64,000 bases of DNA from Methylobacterium sp. NMS14P (lineage in GTDB: Bacteria; Pseudomonadota; Alphaproteobacteria; Rhizobiales; Beijerinckiaceae): the NCBI RefSeq assembly GCF_028583545.1, contig NZ_CP087106.1:3766501-3830500 (forward strand), written 5' to 3'. Positions 43,798 through 52,886 of this stretch are shown here, piece by piece (within the stretch, counting starts at the first letter, position 1; the number at the start of each line of letters is the position of its first letter). Under the pieces are notes generated by a model, which was not told the origin of the DNA, made no database searches, and worked only from the letters and a program-made list of their open reading frames with translations. The position numbers and the translations under genes are program-made.

Positions 43798-44735
43798 GCG
43801 GCCTCCGGAGTCGCCTCTGCGGCGAGCGCCGGTTTCAGGCGCTCGGCGCAGGCGATCCCGGCCAGCACCAGGGCCAGGGCGACCCCTTCCGTGGCGCCGA
43901 ACGGCTCGCCGACCAGCAGGACGGCGAGGATCGCGCCGAAGATCGGCACGAGGTTGACGAACAGGCCGGCGCGGTTCGGGCCGATGATCTCCACGCCGCG
44001 CATGAAGAAGAGCTGCGCCAGCAGCGACGGCCCGAGGCCCACGAAGGCGACCATCAGCCAGCCCTCGCGGTTGGGCCAGACGGCGTGGCCCGTCGCCCAC
44101 TCGACGGCGAGCGGCGGCAGCGAGGTGACGAAGGCCGCGACCGCCATCGCGGCGAAGAACACCAGGGCCGGCACCTTCGGGCGCGTCGGCAGGAAGATCG
44201 TGTAACCCGCGTAGAGCAGGCAGGCTCCGAAGACGAGCACGTCGCCGCGGTTGAAGGCCAGGGTCGTGAGCACGGACAGGTCGCCGTGCGTGGCGGCGAG
44301 GCCGGCGCCGACCAGGGTCAGCGCCACGCCCAGCACCTGCCCCGGCGTGACCGGCACCCGGTAGGCGAGCCGGTTCAGGACGATCACCAGCACGGGGATC
44401 GCCCCCTGGAACAGGGCGAGGTTGATCGCGCCGGTATGCACGCCGGCCGCGTAGAACAGGCAGTTGAAGGCCGTGTAGCCGAGGCCGCCCATCAGCAGGA
44501 TGCGCAGCCAGTGCGGCCGCAGGAGCGGCCACGCGGCGGCGAGCCGGCGCCCGGCGAAGGGCATGAGCACCAGGCAGGCGACCGCCCAGCGGAGCGTCGT
44601 GATGACCTGGGGCGAGACGTGACCCGGCGCCCAGCGGCTGGTGACGGCGTTGCCGGCCCAGAGGAGCGCCGTGACGGTCAGCAGCAGGTAGGCGGGCGCG
44701 GCCGAGGCAGTCCGGCTCGCGCGCCCGGTCGTCAA
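43767..44735 (-). CDS. EamA-family (DMT) transporter
   Basis: 322 aa, ten predicted membrane helices in two EamA repeats ([15 protein letters not shown]...; [19 protein letters not shown]). Drug/metabolite exporters of this family move small metabolites or amino acids. The start is taken as a TTG at 44735 that overlaps the infA stop (TTGA), but a later start cannot be excluded. Co-transcribed with infA by position. Confidence 0.85.
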   Translation of the reverse strand: MTTGRASRTASAAPAYLLLTVTALLWAGNAVTSRWAPGHVSPQVITTLRWAVACLVLMPFAGRRLAAAWPLLRPHWLRILLMGGLGYTAFNCLFYAAGVHTGAINLALFQGAIPVLVIVLNRLAYRVPVTPGQVLGVALTLVGAGLAATHGDLSVLTTLAFNRGDVLVFGACLLYAGYTIFLPTRPKVPALVFFAAMAVAAFVTSLPPLAVEWATGHAVWPNREGWLMVAFVGLGPSLLAQLFFMRGVEIIGPNRAGLFVNLVPIFGAILAVLLVGEPFGATEGVALALVLAGIACAERLKPALAAEATPEAAYSQTRTRRM

Positions 44736-45007
44736 CGGCGGCGGAACTGTCCGCCGCGCACCGGCGGGCGGGGTCCGGACGAGCGCTCGTCCTTGTGGCG
44801 GAACACGAGGCGGCCCTTCTCGAGGTCGTAGGGCGACATCTCGACCGTCACCCGGTCGCCGGCCAGCGTCTTGATGCGGTTCTTCTTCATCTTGCCGGCC
44901 GTGTAGGCCACGATCTCGTGGCCCTGGTCGAGCTGCACGCGGTAGCGCGCATCCGGCAGGATCTCGATCACGAGACCGTCGAACTGCATCAATTCTTCTT
45001 TCGCCAT
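44732..45007 (-). CDS. infA: Translation initiation factor IF-1
   Basis: 91 aa. OB-fold with [37 protein letters not shown] and [21 protein letters not shown]. The core is the usual 72 residues; a basic, Arg/Gly-rich C-terminal extension adds about 19. Binds the 30S A-site with IF-2/IF-3. ATG at 45007 after a GAAGG site. Confidence 0.97.
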   Translation of the reverse strand: MAKEELMQFDGLVIEILPDARYRVQLDQGHEIVAYTAGKMKKNRIKTLAGDRVTVEMSPYDLEKGRLVFRHKDERSSGPRPPVRGGQFRRR

Positions 45008-45217
45008 GCACCTTCTCCAGTCGGACCGTCCGGCAGCAGGCGTTCCGGCAATGCGTGTTCAGCTGTCATCGAGCTCGGGAAACGCCGCAGGGCGCGGATC
45101 CGATCCGGTGGACCGCCCGCGCCAGCTCAGCAGCACCGCCGCATGTAGTCCCCGCGGGAACCGGCCGCAAGTCACGGAGGCCGAACGCGTTCCGTCATCG
45201 ACACGATTCGCCGGCTT

Positions 45218-46351
45218 TCACGGCTCCGCGTCGTTGCCGGCGTAGTCGAGGCGCCCGTCCGGCGTCCGGCGCCAGATCCGCAGCGCGACCGGCGCGCCGG
45301 CGCGGTCACCCCGCGCATCGAAGGCCGCCGATCCCAGCAGCGTCCGTGACGGCCCGGTCCGCACGGCCTCGGCGACCTTGCGGCCGTCGGCGATGCGGCC
45401 GGTCTTCGGGTCGGCGGCGCGGGCGCGCTCGGTCGCCTGCGCCAGGAGCTCCACGGCGGCGTAGGCCCCGGCCGCGACGCTCTCCGCCTCGGGGGACCGC
45501 GGCGCCGGACGGGCGCCGCGCGGCTCGGGCAGGCGCGGCGGGTCGGGAACCAGGGTCATGACGGTGCCCTCCCCGTCCACGGCCGCCGCAGCGAAGGCCG
45601 GGTCGAGGATGCCGTCGCTCGCCACCAGCGTCGCGCCCAGGCCGGCCTCGCGCATGGCGCGGAGCAGGGTCGCGGCCTCGGGCGCGAGGCCGCCGAAATA
45701 CACCGCGTCGAGGCGCGCCGCCTTCAGCCGCGCGACGAGGTCCGCGAGGTCGCGGGTGCCCCGGGGAAAGCCGTCGAACAGCACCTCCGGCGTGCCGGCC
45801 TCCTTCAGCCGCGCCGCCACCGCGTCGGCGAGACCGCGGCCGTAGGTCGAGCGGTCACTGAGGATCCCGACCCGGCGCCCCGCGAAGGCCTTCGCCAGAT
45901 AGGCCCCGGCCGCCCGGCCCTGCTGCGCGTCGCTCGGCCCGAGGCGGAACAGGTTCCACAGGCCCCGCCCGGTCAGCGGCCCGTAGGACGCCGCGGGCGC
46001 GACCATGACCGCGCCCGCCTCCTCGTACACGGGCGCCGCGGCCGCGACCGCCCCGGATTCGAGCGGCCCGACGACGAGGCGCACGCCGTCGGCGGCGAAT
46101 TTCTTCGCGACCGCGGCGGCCTGCCGGGCCTCGCCGCCGTCGTCGGCCGGGACGAGGACCCAGCGCGGACGTCCGCCCGCGGCGCGGTTGAGGTCGGCCA
46201 CCGCCTGCTCGGCGCCCTGCCGGAGCCCCTGGCCGAAGGCGGCGTCCGGACCGGTCAGCGGCGCCGACAGCCCGATCCGCACCGGTGCCTGCGCGACGGC
46301 CGGGGCGGACATCACGAGAAGGGCGAGGAACGGGACGAGGCGACGGATCAT
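45218..46351 (-). CDS. Periplasmic amino-acid-type binding protein (Peripla_BP_6)
   Basis: 377 aa. Signal peptide MIRRLVPFLALLVMSAPAVAQ. The mature part matches branched-chain amino-acid (LivK-type) or amide-binding ABC receptors: PVRIGLSAPLTGPDAAFGQ, VVGPLESGAV, and ILSDRSTYGRGLADAV. No ABC permease or ATPase genes neighbour it, so its transporter is elsewhere. Ligand unknown. Confidence 0.88.
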   Translation of the reverse strand: MIRRLVPFLALLVMSAPAVAQAPVRIGLSAPLTGPDAAFGQGLRQGAEQAVADLNRAAGGRPRWVLVPADDGGEARQAAAVAKKFAADGVRLVVGPLESGAVAAAAPVYEEAGAVMVAPAASYGPLTGRGLWNLFRLGPSDAQQGRAAGAYLAKAFAGRRVGILSDRSTYGRGLADAVAARLKEAGTPEVLFDGFPRGTRDLADLVARLKAARLDAVYFGGLAPEAATLLRAMREAGLGATLVASDGILDPAFAAAAVDGEGTVMTLVPDPPRLPEPRGARPAPRSPEAESVAAGAYAAVELLAQATERARAADPKTGRIADGRKVAEAVRTGPSRTLLGSAAFDARGDRAGAPVALRIWRRTPDGRLDYAGNDAEP

Positions 46352-46577
46352 GGCGGCACTCTAGGACCGTCGGGGCCCCGACCGGAAGGGCGTCGGACCC
46401 GGATCGCCCGGCATACCGTCGGGCGCATCGTTGAGCGCATCGGGACGCTGATGCGCGCGGAAGCGCTGGCGGGCGGGCGCGATGTGCGGAATAAGGGCGT
46501 CGGCCCGGCCCGTCGCCGGGCGTGCCGGCGCCCTTCCACGCGTCGCCGGCCGAGACCCTCTGGGACGATTGACGATC

Positions 46578-47783
46578 ATGACCTCGCTGTTCGCCGGCAT
46601 CCAGGACGCGCCGCTCGACCCGATCATGCGCCTGTTCGAGGCCTTCAACGCCGACCCGAGCCCCAAGAAGCTCAACCTCGTCGTCGGCGTGTACACGGAC
46701 GCGGACGGCAAGGTGCCGCGCCTGCGCGCCGTGCAGACCGCCGAGAAGCGCTGGATCGAGAAGGGCCTGCCGAAGACCTACCGGCCGATCGAGGGCACCA
46801 AGCCGTTCCGCGACGCGGTCCAAGAACTCCTGTTCGGCAAGGGCGCGCCGATCCTGTCCCAGAACCGGGCCGCGACGCTCCAGAGCATCGGCGGCACCGG
46901 CGCCCTGAAGACCGGCGCCGACCTGCTGGCCAAGCTCTACCCGAACGCCACCGTGGCAGTGAGCAACCCGAGCTGGGAGAACCACAAGGCGCTGTTCGGC
47001 CAGGCCGGCTTCACCGTGGTCGACTACCCCTACTTCTCGGCCGAGACCGGCGGCGCCGACTACCCGGCCATGAAGGCCTATCTCGGGGATCTGCCGAAGG
47101 GCTCGATCGTGGTGCTGCACGCCTGCTGCCACAACCCGACCGGCGCCGATCTCGGCCTCGACGAGTGGCGCGACCTCGTGCCCCTGATGGCCGAGCGCGG
47201 CCTGATCCCGTTCCTCGACATCGCCTACCAGGGCTTCGGCAACGGCCTCGACGCCGACGCCGAGCCGGTGCGCCTGTTCGCCGAGTCCGGCCAGGAGTTC
47301 CTGGTCGCCTCCTCGTTCTCGAAGTCGTTCTCGCTCTACGGCGAGCGCGTCGGCGCGCTCACCATCGTGGCCGAGAACCCGGCCGCGAAGGCCAAGGTCG
47401 AGGCCTTCGCCAAGCGCCTTGTCCGGGCGAGCTACTCGAACCCGCACACCCACGGCGCGGCGATCGTCGAGATCGTGCTCACCGATCCGGAGCTGCGCGC
47501 CGACTGGGAGCGGGAGCTCGGCGAGATGCGCGACCGGATCCGCGCCATGCGCGAGCGGATGGCCGACAGCCTGCAGCAGCGCCACCCCGAGCGCGGCTTC
47601 GACGCCATCAAGGTGCAGAAGGGCATGTTCTCCTACACGGGCCTGAGCCCCGCCGAGGCCACCCGCCTGCGCGAGGAGCACGAGGTCTACGCTCTGGAGA
47701 CCGGCCGGATCTGCGTGGCCGCGGTCAACACCCACAACATCGACCACGTCATCGACGCGATCGACGCGGTGGTGAAGGGCTGA
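46578..47783 (+). CDS. Aromatic/aspartate aminotransferase (class I)
   Basis: 401 aa, PLP-dependent. The substrate Arg loop and cofactor motifs NPSWENHKALF, HACCHNPTGADL, DIAYQGFGNG and SSFSKSFSLYGERVGAL (PLP Lys in SFSKSF) match AspC/TyrB-type subgroup I-alpha enzymes. The ATG at 46578 gives the family N-terminus MTSLFAGIQDAPLDPIM. A 2-hydroxyacid dehydrogenase gene follows after five bases, so they are likely co-transcribed. Confidence 0.93.
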   Translation: MTSLFAGIQDAPLDPIMRLFEAFNADPSPKKLNLVVGVYTDADGKVPRLRAVQTAEKRWIEKGLPKTYRPIEGTKPFRDAVQELLFGKGAPILSQNRAATLQSIGGTGALKTGADLLAKLYPNATVAVSNPSWENHKALFGQAGFTVVDYPYFSAETGGADYPAMKAYLGDLPKGSIVVLHACCHNPTGADLGLDEWRDLVPLMAERGLIPFLDIAYQGFGNGLDADAEPVRLFAESGQEFLVASSFSKSFSLYGERVGALTIVAENPAAKAKVEAFAKRLVRASYSNPHTHGAAIVEIVLTDPELRADWERELGEMRDRIRAMRERMADSLQQRHPERGFDAIKVQKGMFSYTGLSPAEATRLREEHEVYALETGRICVAAVNTHNIDHVIDAIDAVVKG

Positions 47784-47788
47784 ACCGG

Positions 47789-48826
47789 GTGGCGGCCCTC
47801 AAGCGCGTCTGCCGTTTCAACGTCTGGATCAATCCGGTCTTCGACGCGCGCCTGGGGGCCGAGCCCGACATCGACCTGCAGGTCGGCGACCTGCAGGGAC
47901 CGGAGGACGCGCTCGCGGCGCTGCTGGCGCGGGCCCACGTCCTCCACGTCTCGCCGGCGCGGGACGAGCTGCCGCGCCGCTGGCACGTGACCGACGCGCT
48001 GCTGGCCGAATGCCCCGACCTGCTCGCGGTCTCGTCGGCCGGCGCGGGCTTCGACACGGTGGACGCAGCCGCCTGCACCCGGGCCGGCGTCGCGGTTGTG
48101 AACCAGGTGGGCGGCAATGTCCGCTCGGTGGCGGAACTGGCGATCGGCCTGATGCTCGCCGTGTCGCGCAAGATCTGCGTCTCGGACCGCCTGCTCCGGA
48201 CCGCGCGCGGCTTCACCCGCGAATCGCTCATGGGCCACGAGATCGGCGGCGCGACCCTGGGGCTGATCGGGATCGGTCATACCGGCCGGGAGGTCGCCAA
48301 GCTGGCCCGCGGCTTCGACATGCGGGTCATCGCCCACGATCCCCTGCTCCCGGACGCGGAGATCCGGGCCCGCGGCGCGGAGCCAGTGGACCGAGCGCGG
48401 CTGCTCGCCGAGGCCGACATCGTCTCCCTGCACTGCCCCCTCGATGACACCACCCGGGGCAGCTTCGACACCGCGTCCTTCGCGGCGATGAAGCGGGGGG
48501 CGCTGTTCATCACGACCGCCCGGGGCGGGGTTCACGACGAGGCGGCGCTCGCCGCCGCGCTCACCGCCGGCCATCTCGCCGGGGCGGGCCTCGATGTCTG
48601 GGCGCCGGAACCGCCGCCCCTCGACGCGGCCCTGCTGCAGCTCGACACTGTGGTGGCGACCTACCACACCGCCGGCGTCACCCACGAGGCGCGGCGCAAC
48701 GTGGCCGCCTGGGGGGCCGAGCAGATCGTCGGCCTGCTCCGGGGCGAGACGCCGCCGCGGCTCGTCAACCCGGAGGTCTGGCCCGCCGTGCTGGAGCGTC
48801 GGGCGCGGCTGCTCGGCGGCGCCTGA
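47789..48826 (+). CDS. D-isomer-specific 2-hydroxyacid dehydrogenase
   Basis: 345 aa from a GTG at 47789, five bases after the aminotransferase stop. NAD-binding GLIGIGHTGREVAKLARGFDM, catalytic Arg in ITTARGGVHDEAAL, Glu in DVWAPEPPP and His in VATYHTAGVTHEA form the family triad. It would reduce 2-ketoacids to D-2-hydroxyacids or the reverse. With the aminotransferase upstream, aryl- or keto-acid turnover is the natural guess. Confidence 0.9.
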   Translation: MAALKRVCRFNVWINPVFDARLGAEPDIDLQVGDLQGPEDALAALLARAHVLHVSPARDELPRRWHVTDALLAECPDLLAVSSAGAGFDTVDAAACTRAGVAVVNQVGGNVRSVAELAIGLMLAVSRKICVSDRLLRTARGFTRESLMGHEIGGATLGLIGIGHTGREVAKLARGFDMRVIAHDPLLPDAEIRARGAEPVDRARLLAEADIVSLHCPLDDTTRGSFDTASFAAMKRGALFITTARGGVHDEAALAAALTAGHLAGAGLDVWAPEPPPLDAALLQLDTVVATYHTAGVTHEARRNVAAWGAEQIVGLLRGETPPRLVNPEVWPAVLERRARLLGGA

Positions 48827-49136
48827 CCGGGAGCGGGTCCCGCTCCGCGCTGTCTGGGCGGCGCGCGAACTGGTCACGATCGCTCGGACGGCGCTAGAGG
48901 CGTCGTCTGTGCAGATGCCCCGCGACTCGGCGTGTTGAGAGTCCGGACACCGGAGCGACCGTCCTTTTCCCACCCCGCTCGAACCGGCGACGACGGCGTT
49001 TTCGCGCGCTCCTGTGCGAGCGCACCGTCGATCCCGCTCAGATTGTAGTTATTCAAAATCTAGCCTTGAGAGCACTTCGGCCATCAAGCTTGACCGTGAA
49101 TGTTTCTGCACCGTATCTGGCGCCACTCGAAACAGA
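48827..49136. promoter_or_regulatory. Leader region of the TonB-dependent receptor
   Basis: 310 bases. The distal part is GC-rich and featureless. From about 49041 to 49075 it is A/T-rich (GATTGTAGTTATTCAAAATC), where an iron-responsive operator would be expected. No clear Fur, RirA or Irr box could be confirmed by eye. Confidence 0.35.
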
Positions 49137-51317
49137 ATGGTCGACATCGTGGTACGGCGTAACTGTGCAAGGTCTTGCACGCGGGCATCGCGCGGCGTTT
49201 CCGGGCGCGCGGCCAGAATCTCTCTCTTCCTCGCTCCGGTATTGCTCCCGTCGCCAGGCTGGGCTCAACTTGCCGTTGACAGCGCCCAGGAGGTCCAGCT
49301 CGAGGAACTCTCGGTAGCGGGCACCGGCGACGGGAACACCCGCGTCGACGGCTACCGGGTCGCGCGGGCTGTGAGCGCCACGCGGACCGACACGCCCGTG
49401 CGCGAGGTGCCGCAGACCATCGTGGCGGTGCCGCAGGAGGTGCTGGAGGACGCGGCGGCGACGCGGATCGACACCGCCCTCGACCTCGCGGGCGTCGGCC
49501 GCGGCAACAATTTCGGCGGCCTCGGCCTGACCGAGTTTACGATCCGCGGCGTGGCGACCGGCGAGTATTACCGCAACGGCTTCCCGATCAACCGCGGCTA
49601 CCCGAACAGCCCCGATATCGTCTCCATCGAGCGCATAGAGGTCCTCAAGGGCCCCTCGGCCTTCCTGTACGGCCGCGGCGACCCCGGCGGCACTTTCAAC
49701 ATCGTGACCAAGCAGCCGCTGGCGGCGCGCTCCCTCACGGTCGGCACGCAGTACGGCAGCTTCGGCGCCAAGCGGAGCACCTTCGACGCCACGGGTGCCC
49801 TCGACGAGAGCGGCCAGGTGCTGGCCCGCGTCACCGGCGCCGTCGAGGCCAACGGCAGCTTCCGGGACTTCGTCACCAGCGACCGTTACGCCCTCGCCCC
49901 GGTCATCGCCTGGAAGCCGGATGCGGACACGACCATCACCCTGGAGGGTGACTTCGTCAGCACGGCGCAGACCTTCGACCGCGGCATCGTGCCGTTGGGC
50001 GGCAACGTGCGCGCCCTGCCGCGCAGCCGCTTCATCGGCGAGCCGGGCCTGCCGCCGGCCCATGTCGACAACGCCCTCGGCCAGCTGCGCGTCGAGCACC
50101 GGTTCGACCAGGACTGGGTGCTGAACGCCGGCGCCCAGGTGCTCGGCGGGAACCTCGCGGGTTACGGGGTCGGCGCCATCGGCCTGCTGCCGGATGGCCG
50201 GACCCAGCGGCGGACCCTGGAATGGCGGGACCTGACGTGGTCCGACCTCGACCTGCAGGCGAATCTCGCGGGCAAGTTCGACACCGGCCCGTTCCGCCAC
50301 ACGCTCCTGCTCGGGCTGGAATACGAGCTCTATCGCTACCGCGAGGTGTTCAACCGCTCGAACGTCGCGACGAACCCGTTCCTCCTCGACCTCCTCGCGC
50401 CCCGCTACGGCCAGCCGCTGCCGCCGATCACCGCGCGGGTCACGAACTTCCTGCAGAAGACCGAGAGCTACGCCGGCTACGTGCAGGATCAGATCGACCT
50501 CACGCCCCGCCTCCACGCGCTCCTGGGTGTGCGGGTCGAGGATCTCGGGCTGGTCTCGACGAACAACCTGACGAAGAGCACCACCAGCCTGCAGGGTCTG
50601 GTGGCGACGCCGCGCTTCGGCCTGCTCTACGACCTGACCGACACGGTCGCGGTCTACGGCAACTACGCGCGCTCCTTCCGGCCCAATATCGGCACGGATC
50701 GCAGCGGCCGGCCCTTCGCGTTCGAGGAGGGCGAGGGCTACGAGGCTGGCGCGAAGGTCAGCCTCCTCGACGGGCGCCTCGACGCCACCGCCGCCCTGTT
50801 CGAGATCCGGCGCACCAACGTCCTGAGCACCGATCCGGTCGACCCGAACTTCAGCGTGGCCACCGGCATGGTCCGCAGCCGCGGCTTCGACCTGACCGCC
50901 GCCGGCTATCTGGCCCCGGGCTGGCGCGTGATCGGGACCTACACGCGCGTCGACGCGGCCGTCGCCCGCGACAACACCCTGCCGGTCGGCACGCGCATCG
51001 CCAACGTGCCCGCCAACAGCCTCGCCTTCCAGACCGTCTACGAGTTCCAGAGCGGCGACCTGAAGGGGCTCGGGCTCGGCGGCGGCCTGGACTTCGTCGG
51101 CCGGCGCGCCGCGGGGACGGCGCTCGCGACCTTCAACCTGCCGCAATACACACGGGTCAACCTGATCTCGTACTACCAGATCGCGCCGGGCGTGCGGATC
51201 TACCTCAACGTCGACAACGTGTTCGACGCGACGTTCTACGACCGCGCGTTCCAGAACCGCTACGCGACGCCGGGGCAGCCCCGCACGATCATCGGCGGCG
51301 TCGCCGCCCGGTTCTGA
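49137..51317 (+). CDS. TonB-dependent siderophore receptor
   Basis: 726 aa from the ATG at 49137; a GTG at 49014 is a longer alternative. The signal region (AARISLFLAPVLLPSPGWAQ) is followed by a TonB-box-like EELSV. The plug has VREVPQTIVAVPQEVL, FTIRGVATGEYYRNG and IERIEVLKGPSAFLYGRGDPGG. The 22-strand barrel ends with Phe (VAARF). Ferrichrome/FhuA-like subfamily by plug motifs. Imports a ferric siderophore across the outer membrane. No adjacent TonB or ABC import genes. Confidence 0.93.
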   Translation: MVDIVVRRNCARSCTRASRGVSGRAARISLFLAPVLLPSPGWAQLAVDSAQEVQLEELSVAGTGDGNTRVDGYRVARAVSATRTDTPVREVPQTIVAVPQEVLEDAAATRIDTALDLAGVGRGNNFGGLGLTEFTIRGVATGEYYRNGFPINRGYPNSPDIVSIERIEVLKGPSAFLYGRGDPGGTFNIVTKQPLAARSLTVGTQYGSFGAKRSTFDATGALDESGQVLARVTGAVEANGSFRDFVTSDRYALAPVIAWKPDADTTITLEGDFVSTAQTFDRGIVPLGGNVRALPRSRFIGEPGLPPAHVDNALGQLRVEHRFDQDWVLNAGAQVLGGNLAGYGVGAIGLLPDGRTQRRTLEWRDLTWSDLDLQANLAGKFDTGPFRHTLLLGLEYELYRYREVFNRSNVATNPFLLDLLAPRYGQPLPPITARVTNFLQKTESYAGYVQDQIDLTPRLHALLGVRVEDLGLVSTNNLTKSTTSLQGLVATPRFGLLYDLTDTVAVYGNYARSFRPNIGTDRSGRPFAFEEGEGYEAGAKVSLLDGRLDATAALFEIRRTNVLSTDPVDPNFSVATGMVRSRGFDLTAAGYLAPGWRVIGTYTRVDAAVARDNTLPVGTRIANVPANSLAFQTVYEFQSGDLKGLGLGGGLDFVGRRAAGTALATFNLPQYTRVNLISYYQIAPGVRIYLNVDNVFDATFYDRAFQNRYATPGQPRTIIGGVAARF

Positions 51318-51327
51318 GGCCCCGGCC

Positions 51328-52125
51328 CTAGGCCGCGGCCGCCCGCATCCAGCCGAGCCCCGCCTCGGTGCCCGCAGCGGGATGGTACTCGCAGCCGACG
51401 AAGCCGGAATAGCCGACCTCCTCCAGGGCAGCGAAGATCCGGTCGAAGGCGATCGTGCCGGTCCCGGGCTCGTGCCGCCCGGGATCGTCGGCGATCTGGA
51501 CATGGGCGATGAGCGGCGCGTGCGCGCGGATCAGCGCCGCCGGGTCGTGGCCGAGGCACACGCAGTGATAGGCGTCGAACAGCAGCTTGACGTTGTCGCG
51601 GCCGATCGCCCGGATCGCCTCGACCGCCAGCAGCGGGTCGTCGATCGCGTAGTCGGCGATCGAGCCGGGGCCGATCGGCTCGACGATCACCGTCATGCCG
51701 CGCGCGCCGGCGGCGTCGGCCGCGAAGGCGAGGTTGTCGAGATAGGTGTCCCAGAGCCGCGCCCGCTCGACTCCCGCGGGCCGGACGCCCGCCATCGGGT
51801 GGACCATCCGGCAGCCGAGCTGCGCGACGTAGTCCAGGGTCGGCTCGATCGTGGAGCGGTAGTAATCGATCCGTTCGGGCAGGGCCGCGAAGCCCTTCTC
51901 GCCCTTGGCGGCGTCCCCCGCCGGGAAGCCGGTCTGGACCAGCGGCACGCCCGCCCGCTCCAGCCAGCCCGCGACCTCCCGGGCCGGCGTCGCGAACAGG
52001 TTCGGGTGCTCGACGGCGCGGAACCCGGCCCGGGCCGCCGCCGCGAACCGCTCGGCCAGCGGCAGCTCCGTGAACAGGAAGCCGCAATGGCCGCTGAGAC
52101 GATCCTTGTAGGCACCGAGCTTCAT
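51328..52125 (-). CDS. Hydroxypyruvate-isomerase-family protein (TIM barrel)
   Basis: 265 aa. AP-endonuclease-2-fold isomerase. Metal-binding residues appear as VEPIGPG, LLFDAYHCVCLGHD, HVQIADDPGRHEPGTGTI and GYSGFVGCEYHPA, the pattern of Hyi-type enzymes interconverting hydroxypyruvate and tartronate semialdehyde, or related sugar isomerases. It ends 11 bases from the TonB receptor stop and starts three bases after the racemase-family gene, so the two share a transcript. Confidence 0.88.
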   Translation of the reverse strand: MKLGAYKDRLSGHCGFLFTELPLAERFAAAARAGFRAVEHPNLFATPAREVAGWLERAGVPLVQTGFPAGDAAKGEKGFAALPERIDYYRSTIEPTLDYVAQLGCRMVHPMAGVRPAGVERARLWDTYLDNLAFAADAAGARGMTVIVEPIGPGSIADYAIDDPLLAVEAIRAIGRDNVKLLFDAYHCVCLGHDPAALIRAHAPLIAHVQIADDPGRHEPGTGTIAFDRIFAALEEVGYSGFVGCEYHPAAGTEAGLGWMRAAAA

Positions 52126-52128
52126 GGG

Positions 52129-52800
52129 TCAGGCGCTCCCGCCGGTCTCGATCATCGCCCGCATCCGGTCCACCGCCGCGTGGGGCGCGGTCAGCACCGG
52201 GACGTCGACGGCCTTCCGCACGGCCTCGGCCGCGCGCGAGGTGGAGAAATGCGCCAGCATGATCGCGTCGCAGTCGCGCAGGTCCGGCGCCCGCTCGGCG
52301 ATCAGCCGGTTGTGGGTCTCGGCATCGCCGGCGCGCAGTCGCGCCATCGCGTCGTCCACCAGGACCGTCCGCAGGCTCGCCGGGCGTCCGGCCTCCGCGA
52401 CGAACTCCTCGAACTCGTCCGTCATCGTGCCGACCGAGGGCCCGAAGGTCGCCAGCATGCCGATGCGCGCGCCCTGCGCGATCGCCGCGCGGAACATCGC
52501 CTCGTTGGGCTTGAGCACCGGCACCGGCACGGTCTCGATCAGCCGGTCGATCGCCGGGCCGAAGGCCGAGCAGGTGATCAGGATGCCGTCGGCGCCCATG
52601 TCGTGGCCGTAGCGGCCGAACCGCACGAAGCGCTCGATCATCCCCTCCGAGATCGCGCCCGACTCCCTGGACCGGTCGAGGGACAGGCCGTCGTCGAGCA
52701 GGTTGACGGTCTCCGCCTCCGGCCAGCGCTCGGCGAAGGCAGCCTGGATCGGCGCCATGGCGACGGGCGTGGCGTGCAGGAGGACGATGCGGGGAGCCAT
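52129..52800 (-). CDS. Aspartate/glutamate-racemase-family protein
   Basis: 223 aa. Two-domain racemase fold. The first catalytic Cys is present (ILITCSAFGPAID), but where the second should be the chain reads MLAHFSTSRAAE, with His but no Cys. A racemase two-base mechanism therefore looks incomplete. A maleate-isomerase or decarboxylase-type reaction, known in this superfamily, is possible. A LacI operator precedes it. Confidence 0.8.
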   Translation of the reverse strand: MAPRIVLLHATPVAMAPIQAAFAERWPEAETVNLLDDGLSLDRSRESGAISEGMIERFVRFGRYGHDMGADGILITCSAFGPAIDRLIETVPVPVLKPNEAMFRAAIAQGARIGMLATFGPSVGTMTDEFEEFVAEAGRPASLRTVLVDDAMARLRAGDAETHNRLIAERAPDLRDCDAIMLAHFSTSRAAEAVRKAVDVPVLTAPHAAVDRMRAMIETGGSA

Positions 52801-52850
52801 GCTGTGTTCCGGAGAGGCCGCGGAGCCGGCCGGGAGCCGGTCCGGATGTT

Positions 52851-52864
52851 GTAAGCGATTTCAA
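52851..52864 (-). promoter_or_regulatory. LacI-family operator before racemase/isomerase operon
   Basis: TGTAAGCGATTTCA, 14 bases, near-palindromic with the central CG of GalR/LacI sites. On the minus strand it lies between possible -35 TTGCCA and -10 TACAAC elements, about 50 bases before the racemase-like start. It differs from the perfect site at 54066 at only three or four positions. Confidence 0.65.
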
Positions 52865-52886
52865 ACGGGTGGCAAGATAGCGCAGG

